Positions 28,080 through 39,152 of a stretch of DNA of 64,000 nt are shown here, piece by piece. The first letter of the stretch is position 1. Each line of letters begins with the position of its first letter. The stretch is taken from positions 2,548,970-2,612,969 of the forward strand of contig NC_049985.1 in the NCBI RefSeq assembly GCF_000003815.2, read 5' to 3'. The DNA is from Branchiostoma floridae (lineage: Eukaryota; Chordata; Leptocardii; Amphioxiformes; Branchiostomatidae). Made by a program: the position numbers and the translations under genes. The notes below the pieces were generated by a model. It had not been told where the DNA came from. It made no database searches and saw only the letters and a program-made list of their open reading frames with translations.

Positions 28080-28760
28080 GACCACTTCAGGACTGGCTAA
28101 GCCCCACCAGTGTATTTACTCTACAATTAGGGCGGATTGGTACTCTGACTACCTCTCCGACCGTAAGCTTTCAATGGCCCCTATTAGTTTGGAGAAAATG
28201 GTTTTGCCTTTTCTACAATTCTTTACTGTCTGTTTGGTAGTACTGGAAAATTTAAGAAGTCACAGCCACTACTACTAACCCTACCAGTGTATTACTTTAT
28301 AATTAGGGCGGATTGGTACTCTGACAACCTCTCCAACTTCTCCAACCATGTGAGCTTTCAATGGCCCTATTAGTTTGGAGAAAACGGTTTTGCCTTTTCT
28401 ACAATTCTTTACTTTCCCTTGGCTAGTACTGGCCGAAGTTTATTTCGCAAGGAGAGGAAAATGTAAGAACTCGCAGCCCCAGCAAACTGTATTTACTCTC
28501 TGACGACCCCTCAGACCGTTTGCTTTCGATGGACCCTTCTTAGATTGGAGAAAATGGTTTTGCCCTGTCTACAATTGGCTAGCACTGGCCAAAATTTCTT
28601 TTGCAAGGAGAGGAAAATGTAAGAACTCACAGCCACTACTAGCCCCACCAGTGTACTGTACTCTACAAATAGGGTGGATTGGTACTCTGACTACCTCTCC
28701 AACCGTGTGAGCTTTCAATGGACCCCATTAGTATGGAGAAACGGTGAGAAAAGAAAGGCG
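28080..28760. repeat. About 180-bp tandem repeat array (four partial copies)
   Basis: AGGGCGGATTGGTACTCTGA occurs at about 28128 and 28304, AGGGTGGATTGGTACTCTGA at about 28670, and a shortened unit lies at about 28490. Each is followed by TTTCAATGG, TTTGGAGAAAA and TTTTGCC words. Confidence 0.7.
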
Positions 28761-29270
28761 AGTTAAGCCGGGGTTAAGGAGTGGACTGGTGAAATGTGGA
28801 GCTGAATCAAGAGTAGAGATTGGACAATTTAGGGAATGATTTGTTAGACTCTACTGAGTTAGAGTAACAATTGGTCAGCTGGTCACTTACACGTAACTGA
28901 CCCATTTCTTTTTTTTCAGTCACCAAATGGGAGGAACATGTAACTTGTAAGAACTTGGAGTAGCAGCAATACAGTGAAAGTACTTTTCAAACAGAAGTTT
29001 CAGTTGCAGATTTAATTTGATTTGTTTTTCTGTTGTTGCTGTTATTTCTTTTTTTTTGCCTTTTCTACAATTCAATACTTCCCCTTGGCTAGTTGACTTG
29101 AGAGAGAAAAATTGAAGAAATCACAGCCAGAAATACAGAATCATAAAAAAAATGAGAGAAAAAACAAGAACATAATCCCAACGAACCTCTGCTTGGAGAG
29201 AACAGAAAAAGAATATTGTTCCTAAATTAGAACTAGAAGAGCAGAAAAAAGGATAGAAGAACAAGACCAT
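28761..29270. other. Gene-free Dach intron sequence
   Basis: AT-rich and purine-rich intron. No repeat or frame worth naming apart from short runs of T and A. Confidence 0.4.
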
Positions 29271-29870
29271 AAATCCAGCAAGCATTCAAGTTCAGGTTGC
29301 TGAATTTCACCTCCTGCCATAAATGCCTGCACTCTGCACAACATAAATCAACAATTCACCTTCGTCTCACCAATAACGCCACAAACTCCCGCCAAATCCG
29401 GGCCTGCCTATCAGACATGTTGAAAGTACGACTACAAATGTACCAACCACGGCCTTGGGTGTTTGGGCCTTTACTTTCCCTTGGCTAGTAGTGAATGATA
29501 TTTCTTTTATAGGGAGAGGAAAATTGAAGACATCTCAGCCTCTACTATAAGGATAAAAGGATAACATAACCCCCAACAAAACCTCTAATAGGAGAGTACA
29601 GAAAAATGATATTGTTCATAAATGAGAACTGGAATAGTATGAAAAAGAATAGAAGAACAAAGACAATAAATCCAGCAAGAATTAAAGTTCAGGTTGCTGA
29701 ATTCCACCTCCTACCATAAATGCCTCCACTCTGCACAACATAAATCAACAATTCACCTTCGTCTCACCAATAACGCCACAAACTCCCGCCAAATCCTCCC
29801 CTGCCTATCGGACATGTTGAAAGTACGACTACAAATGTACCAACCACGACCTTGGATGTTTGGGCCTCCT
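29270..29870. repeat. Pair of about 200-bp direct repeats
   Basis: About 29272-29465 and about 29669-29862 are near-identical (shared CTCTGCACAACATAAATCAA and GGACATGTTGAAAGTACGAC or close variants). The spacers after them also match in part (AACCTCTxxTxGGAGAG). The open frames across the repeat (63 and 72 codons) have no recognisable domain. Confidence 0.7.
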
Positions 29871-31620
29871 AGGGGCTTAGTCCTGATCCCCCTTCCCATA
29901 ATCCAACTGTAGTCGAGATGTCTGCCCGATAGCCACCCAATATGTCAGGCTGAGTTCCGCCACAAACCAAATCAAACCCAGGTTAACCGAGATCAAATGC
30001 TCTTCATGGAATGGACAATAAACCAATATGGGTGATAACATCAGCTTATTTGGGTTCCATCCTGCCAGCGCGCAGACAGCAGAACTCAGTCTAGCACTGA
30101 AGTGGACTTTAAAGCATGTACCATGCTCAGCTCTACATGTATGTAATAAAGCGGTGCTCGAAATACAGGCAGCAACCTAAGCCAACATTACAGGTCAATG
30201 TCCCACTTCCAAGTTATTACTTCTTCAAATCTGCTACTTATCCATTATCTTTTCCTCCAGTTACTACTTATGCTTTATCAGGTTTAAGATTAAGTTGCCC
30301 CAAGCAAATGTGTTTTCGTTTGCAAGTGGCTATCTTGAGCACTGAAGGAAGGCAAGTAGAGGCTGCGACCAATGATTGTGCAAAAACTTGGCAGATTGTT
30401 AAATGAGTTCTAAGGATAAAGAATGAATATCTTAACACTTTGTGTGTCCTGTCTTTTATATCATAATTTTACAGTACTACATTGTGCATAATATCAAGGT
30501 CACACAATCTCAATTTTGATCTCTCAGCAGCCTTGTGCAAAACAAAACAATGTATATAAACCTCTGATGTGTCTAGATAATAATAAATGAGGTTACAAGA
30601 TGTAGCTACCATACATGTACATGACTACACATGTAGCTTGGGGCAAGAGCAATACTGTAGGTAGGCATAAAAAAGTACATACATATTCTATATTGGATAT
30701 CAGCCTGGTTAGGGTTGCATTATCCATGGTATCTCAATGAAGGTAAGGCATCCAGGTAATAAGATAATTCCAAATATTAGTTACTGAAACAACTGGATGT
30801 AATATTGGCCAAAATGGTCAAGACATTTCATAAAGCATCCAATGTCTTTTGATTGCCAGGTTTATACCCTAAAGATAATGATAAGTTACATACCTACAAA
30901 TGAATTGACAAATTTTGTACAAGGCTGTTCTGTTGGACTGAGCTGGTCTGGTAAACTATGGGTCGAGTTGCTTTTGACATCCCTTAAACTTCTCCCAGAC
31001 CCATGACACTTAAGGACTCTTAGGAAGGGGTCAAGAGGCGAGGCAGGGATAATGGGAAGTCAGTGATCACTTAGAAGGTTGTAACATTATCCTGACATCT
31101 TAAGACATTTCCAGCCAAGTCTTGGGCCAAAACTCATGAAGTCATAATCAAGACCAGGTCAGCCTTTTCACTCCTCCTCCGGACATACTGTAGATCATGT
31201 ATTTAAGTTTGCAGAGATTTGATTTTATGTAAGGAGAACATGGAGAGTACTCAGAGAGAGTTTGTGACAGTGCTATAGTATAAGTCATACACTGTACAGT
31301 AATGGAAACACAAGCACCTCTTAAGACAGCAAAGTCGGAAACCACCTACAAGCCCTGGGCAAGAGTGCTAAAGACGGACAGAACAGTTGCTAAATTCTAC
31401 AGTGCACGCAAGACCAACTGTCACTGATCTAACTATATGTACTAGGCCTCTGGATACAAAGCAGACAAACGCTACCAAAAATATTAACCTTCTTGGCGAA
31501 GGAAATAAACGTGGATTTGTACCTAACCTTAATACTTTGTTAGTATTCATGCATCTTCACTGTAACAGGCACCTACAACAGTACATCATAACACTGTACA
31601 AAATGTAAGAGGGCAGAAGA
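29871..31620. other. Gene-free Dach intron sequence
   Basis: No exon-like conserved frame and no strong repeat seen. The region is unremarkable and AT-rich. Confidence 0.4.
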
Positions 31621-31621
31621 C

Positions 31622-31734
31622 AGACCAAAAACTTTTGTGGTGGTTTACTGAGTTCATGGTGAAACAGTCACCACAAAAACCACAAAGTTTAACATAAAAT
31701 TCAAACCACCGCAAACACTTCTGTATTTACAGTA
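31622..31734. mobile_element. Partial MITE of the TACTGTAAATGCA family
   Basis: Ends CTGTATTTACAGTA and has GTGGTGGTTTACTGAGTTCA and CAAACCACCGCAAACACTT. It is a worn copy of the element complete at 38941-39152 and 45619-45834. Confidence 0.55.
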
Positions 31735-33015
31735 TGCAGGGTCAGCCACAAGGTCAAACAAACAAATAACTTTCTCTTTTTATGAGAGCCTCAAAATACC
31801 ACAACCAACTGCAGCTTGGATTTATCCTGACATTTACAAATTACACTGGACTTAATTAGATTTTTGACCTATTAAAATGCCTGCAGTGCAATTTATTATC
31901 AGTCAAATGCGATCAAAATGAAGGCAAACTGGAGGATGCAATACGAACATATGTCAATCATTCTGGAGATGTAAAATACACTTCAATGCCACACTTGAAG
32001 GAGAAGTGACCTAGGTCATAGGTCAGGTCACCAAAAGGTTCTGAGTAGGTTCCCAGAAAGATTGGTGTCACTTGGGCATGTGGTGTCAATTTTTGCCCCA
32101 TAACGCTAATGACTTTGTAGAAATATGATAAATTTGTTTTTATGTGAAGTTTCAAGTTGTGGAATTTGAAGACAACAACATTAGGTCACACCAAGACAAC
32201 TTTTGCCCTATAACTCTAAGGACTCCATAGAAATATGCCACATAACTCTATTATAAAGGACTCTAATAGATACAAACAAGATAACTTTGTTTTTATGTGA
32301 AGTTTCAAGATATGAAATTCAAAGAGAACAACTTTGCGTCACACCAAGAAAACATGCTACACAGTGCTGAGCAAGACTTGGAAATCTTCAATTTACCTGT
32401 TGGGCATAAATGTGTTTGCAACAATGAACAGATCATTCAAACTCATTGACATTTGTACAAATTACAGGACAGGACAAAACAAACCACACTGATATTTTCA
32501 GTGTGTCGACTACTCAGAGACTTTTTCTGCAATCATTTGACCAAAATGGGTTTCATTCATGGGTTTGACTTGACAAATGAACAAAGTCACCAGTTGGAAT
32601 CCCAACTACATCCCAACTGTATCCACAGATTTTTGTCCCGACCTTTAGGAATACGTTTCACCTTGACCCGTGGGTTGGGTTTAAACCTGTGTTGGTAACA
32701 CCCACCTCACCTGTCAAAGTAGGGACAACATCGAATCCATCTTACACTGGCGGTAAAGCCTTTTTTTTTCAGGAATTCTTTTCAGCCCATGCTTACATAA
32801 TCTTTAAATTAGAACAGGTGCTTTGCCTGCCATGTGTGTTTTTTTGTCATTAGACTTTTGAACCTGCTGTCAACTTTGTTGCTCGATTAGTTGAAACCAG
32901 TTTCACAAAAAGAATTGGAAGCTCAATACTCCATTGTCATCTTGTTGGGGGCTTATTGTCTTTCAAGTTCTGTATTTTCTTTCATTTGTTCCATGAGTAC
33001 CTTAATGCCCTAGGT
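31735..33015. other. Gene-free Dach intron with a weak duplication
   Basis: TTTTATGTGAAGTTTCAAG occurs at about 32139 and 32294, with GCCxxATAACxCTAAxGACT around it. This is a local duplication of about 155 bp. Nothing else is evident. Confidence 0.4.
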
Positions 33016-33200
33016 ACATTCAAACCTGCCCAAGAAGACCACTATAAAGGGAACCAATAAAATCTGGTTAATGAGGAAAGGTGGTCACTACAGGCAAGAC
33101 TCGTAATGACTGTCGATGGGAAAAATGACTAAAGGGACCAACAAAAAATGGTCAGGTGGTCCAAATGTAGAAGTAGTCACTTACTTGTACAGGTTTCACT
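33016..33200. mobile_element. Degraded TA-type MITE
   Basis: ATTCAAACCTGCCCAAGAAG at the left, TGTACAGGTTTCACTG at the right, with GGTGGTCACTACAGGC inside: a diverged CAGTCAAACCTGT family copy. Confidence 0.55.
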
Positions 33201-33594
33201 GAATTTAAAAGCAAAAACAAACTAGCAGGTGACTTGCCAACATTAGTTTAGTATAATACGTGCATTTTTAGGTGTAAGTGACGTTAAGATGTAAATAGTC
33301 TCAATGTAACATGTTTGTGTAGGTTTCTAATGACTCAAAGAGGACTGAAGATCTTTCAAATAAACAAATCATGCCCAAAAGCAGCCAAAACCTCACATTT
33401 GCTTAGGGATTAAGTTTAGAGGCCTTCAATTTTCACCAGGGTAGCAGGTTTCATCCTCAGGGTCAGGGGTCAAACCTTTAATATCTGTTGACCTTCCAGA
33501 CAGATGCAGATACTGGGCAGAGGTAAGAATCCTTCATCACAAGATGGCTGAGGGATTACCTGGTTACGGTCCAGCTCTTCCGCAGATGGTTGGG

Positions 33595-34870
33595 CTTAAG
33601 CCCCAGGAAAAGGGCAGACAGTAGCTGTCAAGGCTGGAAATCTATTCAGCCCTTAGTTAACTCGGCTCTGTCACTTGGCCAACACCCTGGTCAACTTGGC
33701 ACAACAATGTGCTCAACTCGCCCAAACACCCTGGTCAGCCTAACAGTAGTTAAACACCTTGATCAACTCGGCCAGGGCAAGGGTTACTGTTTCGTCAGTG
33801 TTTAGGGCCAACTTGACCAGGTTGCAGGGCTGCGTCATCGGTCAAGTAATTGATAAAGGTCCTTATTGTCCAACATATGCCTGTTATCCAGCTCTTTTGC
33901 ATATGGTTAGGCTTAAGCCCCAGGAAGAAAGCGGACAGTAGCTGTCAAGGCTGGAAATGTCAGCTGGAATCAGACAATTTGGCCCTATGATAACTTGGGC
34001 TCTGTCACTTGGCCCAACAACGTTGTCATGTTGGCCAAAACCCTGGTCTGGGCCAGAGCAAGGTCAGGAAAAAGCGGACAGAAGCTGTCAAGGCTGGAGA
34101 TACATGTATCTAAACTGGAATCAGACAATTTGGCCCTTTGGTAACTTGGGCTCTGTCACTTGGCCCAACAACGTTGTCAAGTTGGCCAAAACCCTAGTCA
34201 AAGACATGCCCCAAACCCTGGTCAACTTGGCCAGAGCAAGGTCAGGAAAAAGCAAACAGTAGCTGTCAAGGCTGGAAATGTCAACTGGAATCAGACAATT
34301 TGGCCCTTTGGTAACTTGGGCTCTGTCACTTGGCCTAACACACTGGTCTACTTGGCCCAACACCCTGGTGAACTCAGCCCGACACCCTGGTCAACTCTGC
34401 CCCAGAAAGAAAGCGGACGGTAGCTGTCAAGACGGGAGATCTAAACTGAAATCAGACAATTTGGCCCTTCGGTAACTCTTGGCTCTGTCCTTGGCCCAAC
34501 ACCCTGATCAACTAGGCCCATCCTGGTCAACTTGGCCCAACAATGGCTCCTATAGCCAAACAAACTCCTAGGCCAGCTTCATTCCTCTGGCAGCTTTTGA
34601 CACTACATGTATCTTATGTTGGTCCAACACCCTGGTCAGCATAGCACCCTGGTCAACTTGGCCAGGGCAAGGGTTTCCACAAAATTAGGGCCAAGTTGAC
34701 CACAGCACTGGGCAGAGTTGGCGTCATCAGCTGAGTTAATAAAAGGCTTAATTGTCCAACATATGCCTGTTACAGTCCAGCTCATACATGTATGCAGATG
34801 GTTGAATTTAAGTCTCAGGAATAAAGCAGACAGTAGCTGTCAGGGCTGGAGATCTTCACCAAGTGGTTTT
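33595..34870. repeat. Tandem array with GGTCAACTTGGC core
   Basis: AGTAGCTGTCAAGGCTGG or close variants recur at about 33620, 33937, 34081, 34258, 34420 and 34832. Between them are many copies of CACCCTGGTCAACTTGGC and of GACAATTTGGCCCTTTGGTA. Unit length varies from about 145 to 410 bp. A piece of the same sequence in inverse sense lies at 42610-42735. Confidence 0.75.
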
Positions 34871-36500
34871 GTTTACACAAATCTAGAAGAAGATGGGATG
34901 CATTACAACTCTCTATCTTCATGGCTACCTTGTCCCCCCAACGGCCCCCAACGACTAGGTAGGTAGGTTAGGTACACTCAGAGCACTTAGCCTCCTCCTG
35001 CATGTGCTCTTCTGGGTGGATAACACTTTCTTCAATGCATTTTTTGCTGATTTGCACTGTTAAAGCACATATATGTACAAAATGTACATGTACAGAATAT
35101 GAGATGATACTACTACTCTACTCCAGACTCTTTTCTGATCTCTCGTTTTGTAACTCATATGGCTAAACTGAATCAGTATGTCAAGGAATGCAATGAGAAG
35201 AAAAAAATTAGTTGTGGGGGAAGGTCGAGATGGCAACTGAGGCAACTGGTCTACTTGAATTACAAATGCTGTATCTATCCAAATCCAAAATGCATCAAAA
35301 TAGAAATCATACATTTCACTTGTTACAGGCAAGCTTTGTATGTCACTTGAAAGGTCATTTCTTACTTTAAATCCTGATACATGGTACATTGCATACCAAT
35401 CTTAAATGTTATTATTACAATACAGATTTTGTTTGGTTTGAAATTTATCTTAGACTTTAATAGTGATCCATAATCACCAGTAGTGTGTTGTAAGATTCAA
35501 GGTAACAGGATTTGGGGTAATTTACTGTTTGTTGGTTAGACTTCTGTGCTTACAGTACTTTGATAAACATGGTGGGATGCGATACGGCACCTTGTTATAT
35601 GATATATTGTCAAAGAGCCTCTCATTCCATTTGGATGTAATCAGTACTTCTCGCTAATGTAGTTTCCACTGTCTCATCAGCCTTGGCGTTTGCATGCAAT
35701 CATTTTTCACTGTCAGAAGACAAAACCCCCTCCCGCGCACACAGTCACACCTCACAAACACGCTAACCCTCCAGCGTTGAGCACAAATAACACGGAAGAC
35801 AAATGTACCCCTTCCCCTTATCTTAAAGCGGAGATTTGATACTTTTCCTGATATCTGTGGTAGGTAGAATAATGGGACGGATTACCTGAACAACCAGAAA
35901 GAAGCCGCGGATTCGATACTCGCCTCAGAATTCAATTTACCAACCCAGTGCCTGGCACCATCACCAAATAAGACCATTTGTCTTTTTCTGCAGAGTTATT
36001 CGCAAGCCTCATAACACCTGATACTATAGCTGCGAAGAAATTGTGATTTAGTTGGTTTGTAACAGGGATAGTCTGTCTTTTATATGTTTCTTATTGTACT
36101 ACTTCAGTAACCTTAAAAGCTTATCTCAAAAGTGTTAGTGTAACGCTGTCTTAAATGGATTCGAATCGAGTAACGAAAGAGTTCTGTGATGTGTTCTGAG
36201 AGGAAAAAGGCGCAGAATGTCATTGTGACATTCAAGACAGCTTCTTCAAAATGCACGGCATTTGTCTGAGTCCTGAATTTAACAGCACAATGCACCCTCA
36301 GTGATTGATGATAGAATGTAAAACTGCCTCAACACTCTTAAACTTTCTAACGTGGTTTCCCTGATGCCTTGACAAGTGACTAAGCTTTCTCCAATATCTC
36401 AGCAAATATCCAACGTCCCGTTTAGCAATTGCAAAATGTTCTGATCACCAGCGCTTACATTTAGCTCTTTGCAACAGTCCCAGGCTAGCCAAGAAGCCCT
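34871..36500. other. Gene-free Dach intron sequence
   Basis: Includes a SINE-like snippet (TACCTTGTCCCCCCAACGGC, then GACTAGGTAGGTAGG, about 34926-34972), similar to 37896-37945. Otherwise nothing is recognisable. Confidence 0.4.
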
Positions 36501-36536
36501 GGCTGTAACTTTTTGGTAGAGTAATGCTTTACCTGA

Positions 36537-36895
36537 ACCATTGAGAACCCTAAAACTGTCAGAGGATGCAGCATATAGGCTACCTCACGGATAAAGGCTA
36601 ACTAGCTTTACAGACAACAGAAACGTACCGTTGAGAACCCTGAGACTGTCTGATGACGTCTGTTTGATACCTGGATGTAGCAACATATGTGTTACCTCAC
36701 AGACAAAGGTGGACTAGCTTTACGTACCGTTGAGAACCCTAACATTGTCAGAGACTGTCTGTTTGACGCCGTCCTCGGCCTGGATACCGCAGCACATAGG
36801 TTACCTCACGGATAAAGGCAAACTAGCTTTACAGACAACAGAAACGTACCGTTGAGAACCCTGAGACTGTCAGAGGACATCTGTTTGACAGTGGC
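36537..36895 (-). repeat. Four tandem copies of the 3' edge and donor of Dach exon 36943-37083
   Basis: On the minus strand, exon-like ends at 36850, 36728, 36629 and 36539 repeat the last 30 to 60 coding bases of the real exon (coding KQTSSDSLRVLN or variants). Each is followed by intron text with AAGCTAG. The donor GTACGT is kept in the copies ending 36850, 36728 and 36629; the fourth has GTTCAG. Spacing is 90 to 122 bp. Confidence 0.85.
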
Positions 36896-36942
36896 ATATG
36901 GGTTACCTCGCGGATAAAGGCAACCTAGCTTTACAAACGTAC

Positions 36943-37083
36943 CGTTGAGAACCCTGAGACTGTCTGAAGATGTCTGTTTGACTCCGTCCTCGGCCTGGAT
37001 GCGTCGGCGCTGCTCCTGCTCCAGCTGCTCCAGCATTTTCCTCTTGGCCTTCTTCTCCTTCTTCAGCCTCTTCTGTAGGACAG
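36943..37083 (-). CDS. Dach: Dach exon: basic coiled-coil core of DachBox-C
   Basis: 141 bp, acceptor TTTTCCCTGTCAG, donor AACG then GTACGTTT, phase 1 at both ends. It encodes A-V then LQKRLKKEKKAKRKMLEQL, a Gln/Glu/Arg-rich helix, and KQTSSDSLRVLN. This is the most conserved stretch of Dach proteins; the vertebrate counterpart contains QKRLKKEKKAKRKLQ and ends DSLRVLN. The exon is unusual in being flanked by partial copies of itself: acceptor-side copies at 37197-37540 and donor-side copies at 36537-36895. Confidence 0.93.
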
Positions 37084-37196
37084 CTGACAGGGAAAAGGGA
37101 AACATTGTCAGGATAAACACCTATGTTTAAAGGTCTCAGAACACATACAAGGGTTTACATGGTTAAGGACCCAGTGAGGAGGGTTGATGCCCCAAA

Positions 37197-37540
37197 CTTG
37201 GCCTTCTTCTCCTTCTTCAGCCTCTTCTGCAGGACAGCTGATGGGGAAAGGGCAACATCGTCAGGATAAACATACATGTATTATAAGGTCTCAGAACACA
37301 GTTTTTCATCTACAGGAGTTTAAGACCCAGTGAGGATGGTCGATGTCTCAAATTTCGCCGCCTTCTCCTTCTTCAGCCTCTTCTGCAGGACAGCTGACGG
37401 GGAAAAAGGGCAACATTGTCAGGATAAACACGTATATTATAAGGTCTCAAGTCTCAGAACACAGTTTTTCACCTACAGGAGTTTACAGTGAGGAGGGTCG
37501 ATGCCCCAAACTAGGTCTTCTTTTCCAGGACAGCTGATAG
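37197..37540 (-). repeat. Three tandem copies of the 5' edge and acceptor of Dach exon 36943-37083
   Basis: Acceptor-like TTTCCCCATCAG, TTTCCCCGTCAG and TTTTCCCTATCAG are followed by exon starts at 37237, 37393 and 37533. The first two repeat about 40 bases of coding sequence (VLQKRLKKEKK), the third about 20. The following bases no longer match the exon and no good donor follows. Spacing is 140 to 156 bp. Confidence 0.85.
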
Positions 37541-37769
37541 GGAAAAGGGCAACATCGTCAGGACAGTTATTTTTGTTCAAAGAATCAAACACAGTGATGT
37601 TTACTGGTTAGTTGTGAATCAACAAGTAATTGAGAAATAAAAACAAATCACTGCAACTTTAAAAAATTGACAATTCACAGGTGTTTCTTCAAGTTATCAT
37701 TTTTCATTTAACATGCTGAAGTCATACATGTTGCGATGATCTACAATTTTTGTAAATGTACACCTCCAC

Positions 37770-37945
37770 TTAAGGGAAGTAGGCACAACTTCCGAGTCTG
37801 CTAGGGATTCGAACCAAGAACATTTAGATTCTAAGTTGACAGCCCCAACCACAAGACCACTTTCCACCAGATCAATCTGTGTGCCTTCATGTCTACCTTG
37901 TCCCCCTAATGACCTGGAAGTCATGGGACTAGGTAGTTAGGCACA
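37770..37945 (-). mobile_element. tRNA-like SINE fragment
   Basis: The minus strand has a head with GTGGTCTTGTGGTTGGGGC and a B-box-like GGTTCGAATCCCTAGC, then a short body. It is related to the other local SINEs only in its head. Confidence 0.45.
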
Positions 37946-38079
37946 GTCTTTATGAATAAATTTGAACCCAATGGTTCAGCCTTTAGTTAAAAACCCTAAC
38001 CACCTTGCCACCTCCATCTGTGTACCTGTACCTTGCACGGTACTTATGAGTGAATATTAACCCAGTGGTTCGGCCATAC

Positions 38080-38163
38080 CTCGACTCCTCTGCTCCTCCC
38101 CCAGTTGCTTCTCCAGGGCCTCCCTGAGTTCCCGCTCTCGTAACAACTCCATCTTCAGCTCCG
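38080..38163 (-). CDS. Dach: Dach exon: DachBox-C coiled coil
   Basis: 84 bp between the acceptor CTCTGTCCTCCACAG and the donor GTATGGCC, phase 1 at both ends. It encodes A then ELKMELLRERELREALEKQ and L-G-E-E-Q-R-S-R. The vertebrate protein has ELKMxxLRERELRETLEKQL at this place. It is a strong amphipathic helix with heptad Leu, part of the region reported to bind Eya. Confidence 0.92.
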
Positions 38164-38239
38164 CTGTGGAGGACAGAGGAAACATTGTTAACTATTAGTC
38201 CTGTCTGTATCCTCTTCCATAGCCTCATGGCCTTTGTAT

Positions 38240-38610
38240 GTACAAACTAATCTTATGGTTAGCACATTTACTTTCATGGAGAACTGTAGGTCCTCTGAGC
38301 TCGAAACCTTAATATAGCGGTGTCAGAATATCAAGCATCTACAATGTAGATAGCGTAAATAGTCCGTGGTTAGCAGACCTGCTTCTGGAACTAGAGAAAT
38401 GGGTTTGATCCGTGCTGTGTCGCTCACTTGCACGTTACTAGAAAGGGGTTCAGTCTTAAGGGTGGGACATGATCCACGGCTCACTGTAATTGTGGAAAAG
38501 CACTAGGGGAATTTTCCCCAGCACACAGAACCTGCATTAACTGTACATAGTGCCTGTCTTCACAACCAGAATAGCTCTTCAGTCAACTGAACAGGATTGG
38601 TATCACTTTT
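38240..38610 (+). mobile_element. SINE-like sequence with two tRNA-like heads
   Basis: ATGGTTAGCACATTTACTTT then TGAGCTCGAAACC (38258-38310), and GTGGTTAGCAGACCTGCTTC then GGTTTGATCCGTGC (38362-38420), each resemble A-box/B-box pairs. The body that follows is unlike the other SINEs here. Confidence 0.4.
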
Positions 38611-38729
38611 GGTGTAACTTTCCAGCCCACAACCTGGTGATGCAAAACCTAGATTGTAAACTGAAATATCAACACAATAAAAAGTCAAGTTCATGGTGAC
38701 TGTTAAAATAATGTCATCCTCTCACCCAC

Positions 38730-38915
38730 CTTTCTCCATGGTAACCTGCTTCTCCTGTTGCCGGGCGTTGTCGGCTGCGACCTTGAGTAACCCCTGGATG
38801 TTGGTGAGGAGCGTTTCCGTGGAGGAGATGTTCTCTGGCAGGAAGGGGGCCATACCAACCAGGCTCTGCATGGAGGGGTTTCCCTCCGAGTGGGAGTCCG
38901 GACTTTCTAATGAGT
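38730..38915 (-). CDS. Dach: Dach exon: start of DachBox-C
   Basis: 186 bp between the acceptor TTTTTTGTCCTCTAG and the donor GTGGGTGA, phase 1 at both ends. It encodes N-S-L-E-S-P-D-S then a short linker, PFLPENIS and TETLLTNIQGLLKVAADNA, followed by RQQEKQVTMEK. The vertebrate protein has ETLLTNIQGLLKVAxDNARAQEKQ here, an almost exact match. It marks the entry of the C-terminal conserved domain. Confidence 0.94.
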
Positions 38916-38940
38916 CTAGAGGACAAAAAAGACGATATGT

Positions 38941-39152
38941 TACTGTAAATGCATTTAAGTTCGCGGGGATTTAAGTTCGCGGTAGCGGGAAAAAGGACTT
39001 TTTGCGGTGGATTTAAGTTCGCAGTAGCACTATACACTGTAGTCTCTTACTGCCATGGAAAATGTTTGCGGTGGTTTTGAGTTCGCGGTGAAGCAGCCAT
39101 CGCAAAAATTCACGAACATTAACCCACCGCGAAAGTTTCTCCATTTACAGTA
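38941..39152. mobile_element. MITE with TACTGTAAATGCA ends (212 bp)
   Basis: Starts TACTGTAAATGCATTTAAG and ends CCATTTACAGTA. The interior has repeated TTTAAGTTCGCGG and GCGGTGG words and a central TCTCTTACTGCCATGG. It lies only 25 bp from the Dach exon 38730-38915, immediately upstream of that exon's acceptor tract. An inverted copy lies at 45619-45834. Confidence 0.8.

Noticed and set aside
29297-29912. Paired frames of 63 and 72 codons (HKCLHSAQHKSTIHLRL)
   Set aside because: Alike only because the DNA is directly repeated. The 3' ends diverge by indel and no domain is recognisable, so this is kept as a repeat only.
36806-37120. Reading Dach exon 36943-37083 as a longer exon without splicing
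   Set aside because: The frame passes through donor GTACGTTT and acceptor TTTTCCCTGTCAG, and only the spliced borders keep phase with neighbouring exons.
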